NCBI RefSeq assembly: GCF_035083965.1 | Contig: NC_089736.1 | Location: forward strand, 7,629,501-7,693,500 | Source of the DNA: Branchiostoma lanceolatum | Lineage: Eukaryota > Chordata > Leptocardii > Amphioxiformes > Branchiostomatidae | Direction of reading: 5' to 3' | DNA: 64,000 nt | Part shown: one piece after another, positions 23,113 to 32,753 of the stretch | How positions within the stretch are numbered: position 1 is the first letter of the stretch | Layout of the letters: every line of letters begins with the position of its first letter | Made by a program: the position numbers and the translations under genes | Notes under the pieces: generated by a model | The model's database searches: none | Told to the model about the DNA's origin: nothing | Seen by the model: the letters and a program-made list of their open reading frames with translations, nothing else

Positions 23113-24966
23113 CTAGATCACGCCCCAGTCTTTTACTTCCTGTACAATCCGCAGCAGTTCTGGCTGTTGGCTGGGGAACAGACCCGGAGCAAATATCATC
23201 CGCTCAAAAACACCGATCGCACAGTCAGCACGGAAGTCTGCCTTCAACTGCTCCAGGGTGTACAGATGCAGACCAGCAGATTCTGTAGGGAAACACAATG
23301 AAGATAATAACTATGTGTGTATGTAGTCACCGCCGCCCCAACGTTGACTGGTTGCATAGATCCAAGATGGAGACCAGCCTTACGGGATCTTACTGAAGGC
23401 TCAAACAATGAGAGACAACACATGATGAGGGGGATACAAAGCTTAGTCATGTTTGGGACCGCATTCGTACCACTGCAGCGCCCTCTAGCGGTAATAGGTA
23501 GATCTGTTATCATTACGTTGGCAAGTAAATTCCTCATTGCTAATGGCTGTGTATAAAACAAAACCTTATTATCTCATTGTAGAAAAGGTATTATCTACAG
23601 TTGGGTGTTTTTTAATGTACTTGAAGAGATTAAGTGAAATATATCGCTCATGACTGGTTTCTTTGGTGCTGTCATATATAGCACCATTTTGAAGTTGATA
23701 CCCACTCTTTTCTCCCAAGGTCTTCTGTAGTTCTTGGTGATAATGTTCCAAGATGGCGTCCCGCTGGTTGTGGAAAATGTCCCAACTTTGGAACATAAAG
23801 AGGACCACCAGGTCATAGGTCAGCATTCGGTAGGAAGGAGTCTGCCAGTCCACCAGCTTTACGTCCGTGGCTTTACCGTCTTCGTACTAAGAGGGGGCAC
23901 ACAAAAATAAACTTTGCATAAAAGTTGAGCAATACATACAGTCCCGTCATATAGCAGCAATGGTAAACTGCACTTAACTTACTTTGAATAATAACATAGA
24001 ATAATAACTAATTTAAATGATAACATGGAACAAATAAATAATAAATTACTGTTCAAAAACACAGAACAAAAGTAATAAGGGGAAAACAGGTTCCCTTCAC
24101 GACAATACCATCCTGAATAGCTGAGTAGATGTTTGCTGTACCTTGAACATGATGTTGTTGTTCCAGCAGTCCGTATGACACAGAACCTTCACCCTCGCTG
24201 GGTTCTTCACTGCCTCAATAATCATCGGGACAGTGTTCAGCTTCTCAAGACAAGCCAACAGATCTGTGGCGTCGGGAAAGGCTTCTGCGAAGGTCTTGAG
24301 ACCCTCGTGGTAGGATGCTTCATACCACTGTTGTTTAGTAGTGTGGATGTCCACCATCCAGTCGTACCTGTCGGGTAGGGGGGTTCCAGACTGGAGCTCC
24401 AGCCGATGAGAGAGACCGTGGATCCGGGCCAGAGCGCCTACTGCCAGCTTCATCTCCTGCAGGTCCAACGCTTGTGGGAACGGTTTGGTGGAGAAGCCCT
24501 GAGTTTTCAGATTCTCCATCACACGGACGGACATCTTGGAGGTCTGGTCAGTCGCGGTGAAGTAGCACTTTGGGACAGGCACGGCGTCTTCATCGGTGCC
24601 GACTCCAGAGTCCTTGGGTGCGGGGAACACGGACTGGAAGTCCGGGACTGCCACGGAGTAGAACTTAGACTCTGCCGTGTCCAGTTCGAGATAATCCTCC
24701 TCAGTCATGAAATCTACCACCTCCATAATGTGAAAACTTGTCAGCTTGGCCACGAGACTGTACCGCTCCTCTTTACCGTTCTTGTTCCCCGTAGCAACAA
24801 AGGCGACGAGGTTGTTCATGAAGCCCTGACCTTCACCTATGGGTCCCTCGATGTTGACCTTGGTGATGGTGACGTCAGGGTCGGCATTTTTGAAGACCTG
24901 CTGGATCCAGGGCGGGGTGATGTCTTCTACTGACCGTGGGACGGTGATCATGCCGGACGCTGACAT
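23113..24966 (-). CDS. Ecdysteroid-kinase-like (EcKL / CHK-type) kinase 2
   Basis: Paralogue of the kinase at 9753-11785, with the same three-exon structure and phases: 24142-24966, 23706-23886 and 23113-23282; 391 aa. Motifs: SLVAKL with Lys74, HTDCWNNN (Asp266, Asn271) and KLVDWQ (Asp288), so all key residues of an active phosphotransferase are present. The last exon (LYTLEQLKADFRADC) aligns closely with that of paralogue 1. I chose the ATG at 24966; an in-frame ATG at 24993 lies beyond a credible acceptor (tcctttgcag at about 24990), so the 5' UTR is probably spliced. The exon 2 donor (GAAAAGA followed by gtgggt) is fixed by phase but atypical at position -1. Substrate unknown; a detoxification or small-molecule conjugation role is inferred from insect relatives. 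Divergent from CXXCH gene B. Confidence 0.9.
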
Positions 24967-25983
24967 GTTTAGAGAGATCGGAGCTTTCTGCAAAGGACAA
25001 TTGGAGTCCTGTAGAGCATGTAAATGCAGAACGTTTTCTGCTCTATGCTTCCTAAAAGTGTTGTTGCTATGTGTTTAAGGTGCGCCGATGTCTTAAAGCG
25101 AAATGATTTGATGTTATCCAGCACCAAGTTTACTTCATCTTCAAACAAAAAGAACAGTTGAAATCTCCAGTGTAGTTTTACGCTTCCATTCACTTTGGCG
25201 GCCAAAGGCTTCCGTACCGACACCACCCCATCCGATAAATATGGCACGCTCCCTATTGAACTTCACATGCTCCCCTAAACCTATTATACCAGTGGCCGCC
25301 ATCTTTTATTTTGTCGTGCTGTGTTTACCTAAAAACGGTGTCCCAAGTCAACTTGAAGTACAAACACAACCCCAAATTCCACAAATTCCAGGTGTTCTTG
25401 CATCTTTGATGCATGGTACCTTACTATAGACGTGCAGAAATACAGTAGAAAGCCAAACCATTTTCCACAAATACCTGTTACCTCGTAAGGACCTCAGGGT
25501 TCAGGACTGAGACGATGTATTACAGCTTGAGAGAGGACTCTCTATTTGACCCTCACGGCCTCACGTCACCTGATGTCGACTCTATGTGCGGACAAACCAG
25601 CGTGGGTGCTGTGGGAAGGGCAGGCCGGCCTGAGGGCAGGGTATGGTTTTACGGGACGATCCAAAATGGATCGGAAGGTAGGGTGTGTGAACAATTGGAC
25701 CGATTGGATTTCACAAAAACGCAAGCGCACAAACAACACAAACAACAGACATACAAAGACGGACATTGATAAAAAGAGGCAAAATTCCTACACGGCAGTG
25801 ACCAATGCCACCCCCATGTTCATTTTTGGTTCGTCCCAGGTAAATTCGGGTCAGGAATACAAACACGCCCACAAATACCTACAGATGCATTGGAAACCGA
25901 CAGGTCACCATGTAAGAATGGAATGTAAATATATACAGAAAGAAAGACAAAGAAAGACAAAGAAATTTTGGAATGTACATGTA

Positions 25984-26003
25984 GTGTGTGTGTGTGTGTG
26001 TGT
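25984..26003. repeat. (GT)n microsatellite
   Basis: About ten GT dinucleotides in a row. No further significance seen. Confidence 0.85.
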
Positions 26004-27412
26004 TAGAGAAAGTGAATGTGCACTACTTTAGCCGTACCGTCAGGTCTTTGATTTTTCAAAACCACCGTCATTATGCAAGGGTACCCGGGTCACAACGGGA
26101 TACAGGCCAGGCCATGTCATGTGACAGCATGTGGGTTAATCTCCAAGATGTCGAGATGGAAGGATTCTTGAATCAACTGATCCCACTCTTAATCACAAAT
26201 TGGATTACTATCTTTGAGATGCAAGCCATAAACACATATCATTCATCTGAAATAATGATAGGGCCCAAAATTTATTTTCAGGTGAATTATGAATTATGAA
26301 TTCTCTTTCATTGATATCATTGACTTTAGATGAAAGCTAGTGTATTACTGACAGAATTGAAGTAGGAAAGTTTCAGTATCCGATTGATAGGTCGGACGTT
26401 TTATTTTTGTCCTGAGTGCTGCGGTTACGCGCAGGAGGCACAAAAGCGCCTCTTGTGGATAGCGGGTAATTGCAGTTTGCCATAAATACCGTTTCATTCG
26501 TTAAATTTGGGGGACATTTTCATTGCCTAAAGAGCAACTGTGCTTGCAATAGAAATCAAAACATCTGTAGAAAAACTATTTGTTTATTGGATATGTAGCC
26601 ATAGTTTTGATAAAAGGTGATTATTTGGATATTGAACCCACTGGAAAAGCCTAATTGTCGTATGAGACCGTAGGCACAGTGCCAAGGTACATGAATTCTA
26701 TAAGATTATACAGTCTGAAGCCCGTATTAGACAGAGTTTTTTTCACTCGCAGATTGTGACCAATAAGCGAAACAATTTGAAAGAAAAATCTATCTAAAGT
26801 CCCAAAAACCATCCTTCATTTTCATTTATCTATTTATTTTAGAAACAATAAGTTCATGCTAAAAGTAGGTACATCATGAGAGTTCGTCATGCAGAAATTA
26901 TCTGACTTGATTAAGCTCTGGGAATTACGTTTCTTCGTATCAAAATGTATTTCTTATAGCAACACCTTGATTTTGATGAAGACATTTATAACAGCATGAT
27001 AACTTATAACATTTGAACCTCTGAATGGTGGGGCTGTAAAATGTACATATTTAACATTCTAATGCAAAAATCCTAGCTTGTGTATTCAACTCATCTTACA
27101 CAATGTACATATAGTTGTGGTACGTTCCATAACAGCACACAAGCGAACATTCAGACGTTTAAAAACAGATATGACGTATCGAAACTGGTTTCTGTCCTGT
27201 CAACATTGGCAACGGTGGGACAATGGCCGTCAACAAGCAAAACACTTTCACCTGTTTTTATATAGGGTACAATCAAACAAGTTCAAGGCCTATATGTACT
27301 ATTCTGCGTGTCAGAATTTCCAGCGATATTAAAAGGTTAATTAATATTTGCCAACATGTGTTGTAACATACTTTAAGTGACTTTGTCGTGACGAGAATAT
27401 CAATAGGTTACA

Positions 27413-27464
27413 TATATAAACCCGTAAGTTGGCTGAGTGAAAGTTTCGATGACGTAACTTAAAA
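27413..27464 (+). promoter_or_regulatory. Core promoter of CXXCH gene B
   Basis: TATATAAA at 27413-27420, about 150 bases before the start codon, followed at 27441-27455 by AAGTTTCGATGACG. The latter resembles the TTTCGGTGAC that follows the TATA box of gene A. The shared arrangement supports common regulation inherited from the ancestral gene. Confidence 0.6.
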
Positions 27465-27571
27465 CCTTACGTCACGTATGTAACTTCCCCACATACATTG
27501 TATGCTAGTCTATTGTTGTCTTTAAACCATACTGCGCAGTTAGGAATACTGCTCTTAGTCTTACCGCTAAA

Positions 27572-30500
27572 ATGCTTTCTAGCCATGTTAGTCGTGCTGT
27601 TGCTTTAACCGGTGCCGCGGGCGCGGTAGTCGGTTTAGTGGCGGGGCTGCAGCGACGGCACACCGACGAGTTTCAGGCGGCTGCCCTGGGCGAGTTCTCC
27701 CGCCCGTCTTACAACCCTCCACCCGCCACTTATGACGGGCCCGTCTTCAAGCCTCGACTCGACTTCCCGAGCTGTGCAAACCCAAGGAACGAGGCTTTCC
27801 CCTGGCTGGGCATAGACTTCAAGGCGGAGCCAGAGAGATATCTGCGTACGGTTCTGGACTACTGTTTGGAAGGAAATGTCGAGTGCGACTTCAAGGTACG
27901 AGTGTCTGTAAACTGTATAGTTTTCGGTGCGACGCACCAGTCTAGCAGACACGCCATTTCATATATTTCAGGTATATACAAAGACCATGGGTTGTTGACT
28001 TCCACGGCCGTGGAACTAACCACGTTTGGTGGTGAACTTCATTACCTGGGGTAGTGTGAACATTTGGGGAAATGTGAATCGCGAAATGGGGATTCTAAGA
28101 CGCCATAGTTGGTGCTAAATACTCAACATTTGCCCTATGCCTTTAGGTGTCTTCGTGCATCCATGTCCTACTTATTCACTGTCCCCTGAATTGTGTTAAT
28201 TTACTAGTAACTTTTTATTGTCTGTTGGTCCCTTTTCTGTCATCCAAGAATGATACTGTCCCACTAGCACTAAACTAACCTGATTTGATTGTAATGCAAA
28301 CGGTACCATCATTGTTCCAGACTGGTACAATCATTGTTGCTTACTCTACTCTACTCAACAGACAGTTTTACAAACGTCTTAACCTCACCTTTCCTTGAAA
28401 ACTGGTTTTTCTTCTTCATTTTGCTGCCATGCAGTGTTATGGCCTGGATATTTTCAAAAGCAGCCACCCGGAACATTTGTTGCCTGCACAATTGTGTGAC
28501 AACACCCCCTTTCTAATTCTAGCAGTCAAGAATTTCAAATTGTTATGCTCCATATTTCATTTATTAGCAAAAAGAAAATCGCTATCACTAAGTCCTTACA
28601 CCAACGTGAAGTTCACCACTAAAAGTGGTCATGGAAGCTAAGAATATTATTCAAGAACATCAAACAATACACTCTATGGTCTTCGATAACACAAAAATGA
28701 ATGGTACAAACTGTTTCTTGTTAGGCTGGCATATTAAGATATTTGATATTCATTAGTACTGAATGGTACGTGTGCAAACTTGTTTGCGAACGTATACATA
28801 AAGTTGCTTTTATTTTCACAGACAGATACGTCTGATACCAGATGGTATAAACAGTGCTACACTGCTATCACTGTGTATATCGGCTTTTCCATTCATCTAA
28901 TACCACGTCACTATGCAGTCTATGCTTAGGTCAGATTCATTCTACCACAATTCCTACCTAAAAACCCGTCTGGAGTCGCCTGTGTACACAGACTGTACAT
29001 GTTCCATGTGCATGTGTTGTTTGTATATATTCTATGTTTTCATGTATGTTTTTAATATGGGTCTGTTTGTGCCTGAAATAAAGGATTAATAATTTATTAT
29101 TAGGTGGAGCAGAACCGGACCCGTGACTGGTACCATGTACCGTGGATGTCCTCCCACCCCAAAGGACGCGAGCCCATCCACGGCATGACCATGGAGAAAC
29201 CGTCCAAACAGGGGATGCTGTCGGACTCGCAGCGGAGGGAGGTGCAGAACTGGGCGGTCGCCTTCTACAACTCGCCCGGAGCGTACGCCGTCGGCCGAGT
29301 CTGGTCCCTCCCCTGGCAACCTACCCAGGACGGCGTCGCCTTTCCAGAGGGTACGGTGGCCTTTAAGTGGTTTTTCACACAGGCGACGGAGGAGGAAGTT
29401 CCTTTTCTTAAGGGTGCTCCGGTCTGGAAAGCGGCGATCGCTAAAACCCCACGAGAGCCCGGGGACAGGGGTCCGCCTGTGGATACCAGACTAATTCAGA
29501 TGGACGTCGCCATCAGAGACGATAGAGCCGACATAGGTAAGGAAAATGGTCAAAAGACTAAGTTTCAATAAGAGACGCAATCCATTTACATAGGTAAGGC
29601 AAGAGGTTGTATCTCCCTACAACTTCCTCGGGCAAATGAAGGACTAGGTTTCAATACTACACGTAATTCAAGTTTTTGCGTACGTACACATTGTCCCCAA
29701 TACAAGGCCTGTAAGTTGACTTGAACTTCTAAACAAACAAGAAGGCGGCAAAATAACAACACATGGCGTTGGTAGTATAACAGTTGTGTTGTTATTTCTA
29801 GGCTGGGTGTTCGGGACGTTTGTGTACCACAGCTCGCAGTGCAGTAACGCCCCCTGGCGGAGGCTGGTGCCCGTCTGTCTGCAGTGGGGAAACGACCCGG
29901 ACCTGACTCAGCAGCGGTACCAGGAGGGCGCCAGGCCCGTACAGACATGGAACAACCCCCGGCTCAGGGACTTGGGGATACTGGCTGGTGAATAATGCAG
30001 CTTTGCATATTTCTACTGAGTAGTTGCAAAGGACAGATGGTTTTGGTGACAAATAGAACTGTCTTTTGTTGTGCAAAATAACTAATAATATCAGTATTTT
30101 CATATATCAGTTTTCGCACCATGGAATGCTAACACCCGTTTCAGCACCAAGGAATGTTAACAGCAGTTTCAGCTCCATGGAATGCTAACACTTGTTTCAG
30201 TACCATGGAAAGCTAACACCAGTTCCAGTACTGTGTAAGGCTAACACCAGTTACAGTACCATGGAATGCTGACATTAGTTTCAGTCCCATGGAAAGCTGA
30301 CATCAGTTTCATCACTATGGAATGCTAACAGACGTTTTAGAACCATGGAATGCTAACATCAGTTTCAGTACCATGGAATGCTAACATCATTTTCAGCACC
30401 ATGGAATTCTAACACCAGTTTCAGCACCATGGAATGCTAACAGCAGTTTCAGCACCATGGAATGCTAACAGCAGTTTCAGTCTCAATATTGTGTTGTGCT

Positions 30501-30928
30501 GTTTTTCTCACTCATCACAGTGTTTTTTGATTCCTATTATTCTTTTAAACCTGCTATTTTTTCCAGCTTCCCGCCCATACCTGGGCTGGCTGGGCCGGGC
30601 AAATGGACCGGTGGACAACTTCAAGTCCTGTTGCGCCTCCTGTCACTCATCGGCCTCCGTACCAGACAAGGACAACAAAATCCCTCGCGGTGTCCCCCCC
30701 AACAACGACCAAGCCCTGTGGTGGTTCCGTAACCTGAGACCCGGACAGGCCTTCGAGAAGGGCGGCACGTCACTGGACTACTCCCTACAGCTCAGCAGCT
30801 GTACCACCCAATACCACAACTGGAAGAAGTCCTACCTACAAAATACCCTCTTAGGTAGACTAAAGGAATGGTGGCTGGAGGTGCATCCATTTCCAACAAC
30901 AGCGCCTCCTAGTGGCAAGGATGATTAA
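27572..30928 (+). CDS. CXXCH (cytochrome-c-like) protein B, membrane-anchored
   Basis: Paralogue of the gene at 19471-21647. Four exons: 27572-27895, 29104-29536, 29802-29987 and 30567-30928; phases 0, 1, 1; 434 aa. It begins MLSSHVSRAVALTGAAGAVV, a basic then hydrophobic N-terminus suited to a membrane or mitochondrial signal-anchor. The haem motif CCASCH (CXXCH Cys337-His341) and surrounding GPVDNF are conserved. Introns 2 and 3 match gene A exactly, but intron 1 follows CDFK (phase 0), whereas in gene A it splits the Arg codon of PER/YLRTV (phase 2), about 20 codons earlier. Exon 3 matches gene A at every residue up to its last codons, while exon 2 is much more diverged. Intron 3 holds a 13-copy minisatellite. 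Divergent from EcKL2 and convergent with MAIP1. Function unknown. Confidence 0.82.
27896..29103 (+). other. Intron 1 of CXXCH gene B (1.2 kb)
   Basis: AT-rich intron with gtacg donor and attattag acceptor, at a position with no counterpart in gene A. No gene or intact element recognised inside. There is an AATAAA at about 29076-29085, shortly before the acceptor, so premature polyadenylation is conceivable. Confidence 0.6.
30117..30480. repeat. 28-bp minisatellite, 13 copies, in intron 3 of CXXCH gene B
   Basis: Thirteen head-to-tail units of exactly 28 bases, with no length variation over 364 bases. A unit begins CACCATGGAATGCTAACA and most end GTTTCAG. Most units therefore carry an acceptor-like TTTCAG directly followed by CACCATGG. 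The last two copies are identical; inner copies differ by several substitutions. Confidence 0.92.
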
Positions 30929-30953
30929 TGCATACATTGAAAACAAGTATGGC

Positions 30954-30959
30954 AATAAA
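30954..30959 (+). promoter_or_regulatory. Polyadenylation signal of CXXCH gene B
   Basis: AATAAA only 26 bases after the stop codon, implying a 3' UTR of about 50 bases, unlike the ~1 kb UTR of gene A. Confidence 0.6.
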
Positions 30960-31008
30960 ACTGATCCTGGGAAACCCAGCTAACTGAAAAAAACCCACCT
31001 GAGCCTAA

Positions 31009-31265
31009 ATTGATATAGACACAGTTTGCTGAAACCAGCCCAGGGGCGCACCCGGGGGAGCCACAACCTTAAGTTTGACACCATTCACTCAAGAATCGAT
31101 ACGTATAAACACTGATTCTTTCCCCGCACTATCCCCCAGTGGAACACCCTGCCTGGCACGGTTGTGACGGCTCCCACCGCCTTAGCCTGGGACCTCAACT
31201 CCCCCCCCTACTTTGCCCCTGAAGGGGCTATTTGGGGGTTAATGGATGTAGATGTAATGTCTACC
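31009..31265 (+). mobile_element. 3' end of a non-LTR retrotransposon (LINE), decayed
   Basis: Translates as the C-terminal tail typical of LINE reverse-transcriptase ORFs: FFPRTIPQWNTLPGTVVTAP, with an in-frame stop just before FFPRT. A 3' tail of GGATGTAGATGTAATGT follows. A related copy lies in the opposite orientation at 62650-62935. 5' truncation is usual for such elements. Confidence 0.72.
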
Positions 31266-32753
31266 CAATTTGCCGTAAATCCTGAAAAAAAAGTATTCTC
31301 ACCTGTTGAAGGGCATGCTTGTCACCAACTAATCAGTGACAAAAATTACGCCTGGACACACAAGAGTGTTTATCAAAAACAAGTTGGATACCAAAGCCAC
31401 CAATATTTTTCTCCCATGTTTAAAATTTCTATATTGTTACGGCCACAATAATACAGATTACCATTAGCAAAGAATGTTATTCTAGCATTCGCTCATAAAT
31501 TATGTAAATATCATAAGGATCCAGGCACAGCTTCTCAAGTTATTGTGTACACAGAAATATGGAGTACACGGACATTACAGAAATACCTGATGAAGTCCTA
31601 GATAGGGACTTATACTATGCTCATAGGCTAACCCCTGAAGTCTGTTGAACATGAAGTGAAAGGATTTTCTTCCTGAGATTTCTAGCTGATAACTGATATG
31701 AATGGAAGATAGGGCCACAGATAGTTAACAACATTTTAAACCAGAATGTATGTAAATAACGCAGGATACAATATTTTTCAGGATAATCTAAAAGAGTAAC
31801 ACTGATATCAACTGTAATACTGATAGTCAGCACTCTCAATGGTTGTTCTTCTCATTTATGAAACAAGTATCTTTTCAGATAAACACAGACTTTGCATGAC
31901 ATTTAATGTTGTCTTTAAACACTATCATAAACTAGTAGAGACAACCATTAAGTTAGATGGATGTTAACGATATGCAAATAAAGAAATATGCAGTGATCAA
32001 GGAATCAGGATTGGCATAGATGTATTTGTGGCAAGAAATTGTCATTGGAGCTAATTTCATTTCACAGATCATTTTCAAGTGGAGTGAACCTTAAAACACA
32101 ATCACAAAAATGATACAGAAAAACGTTTAATAATGTACCTGTACACCTGTAATGATACTCTAATTGTGAGTGAGTGTCACACATTGTTAACATTTGTTTG
32201 TAATAGTTTTGCCAAAAAAACAACCTTTGTTGAATACAGATCACATTATGACTTTTGATTTTGAGTTTGGCAGATCATTTTGTAAGTTTCAAGGCCACCA
32301 TGTTAATGGTCACATGTTTACTACATATGAGGATGGACTTCGCACAATGTGAAGTTAAGTTCCACACAGCACAAATCATGGTATATCCTTGTTTTTGGCA
32401 AGCATACATATGTAGTAGTCTGTATAACACAAACTTTCCCTGTCTGGGGCTTTTATGGCCCCTCCCCACTGGGGGCGAGCACTGTTGGGCACCTGAATTC
32501 AATCAGGCTGTCATACGTACCGTAAATGCTTTTGACTTCATATAAAAGTGCTGGCGATTTCAACAGGTACATGTTTATAGGGGGACCAGGATTTGGGGAG
32601 TGTCAATCGACGTGTATTGAGTAACTGTACTTTGTGCTAATCCTTGTTTCAGGTGCCCCAAATCTCGATTTCAAAGTCTGAGAGTCTTTCCAGATTTGAC
32701 CAGTGTTATGAGGTTGGATGTATCTATGAAAAGGACTAAAACCAGACTAAGAG

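Larger units (their letters stand above)
24967..27571. other. Divergent intergenic region between EcKL2 and CXXCH gene B
   Basis: 2.6 kb with no well supported gene. It contains a minus-strand ATGGCGGCC ORF of about 54 codons starting at 25303 (unrecognised), a GT microsatellite at 25984-26003, a small AAAGAC repeat near 25940-25965, and the TATA box of gene B at the right end. Confidence 0.5.
30929..32753. other. Convergent region between CXXCH gene B and MAIP1
   Basis: Contains the gene B polyadenylation signal (30954-30959) and a LINE 3' fragment (31009-31265), then AT-rich spacer including the unlocated MAIP1 3' UTR. No other gene seen. Confidence 0.5.

Noticed and set aside
24406-24933. 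175-codon plus-strand ORF opposite EcKL2 exon 1
   Set aside because: Shadow of the kinase exon; the minus frame carries all catalytic motifs.
30117-30480. 28-bp regular repeats as a CRISPR array
   Set aside because: Units abut with no spacers and lie in a eukaryotic intron; it is a minisatellite.
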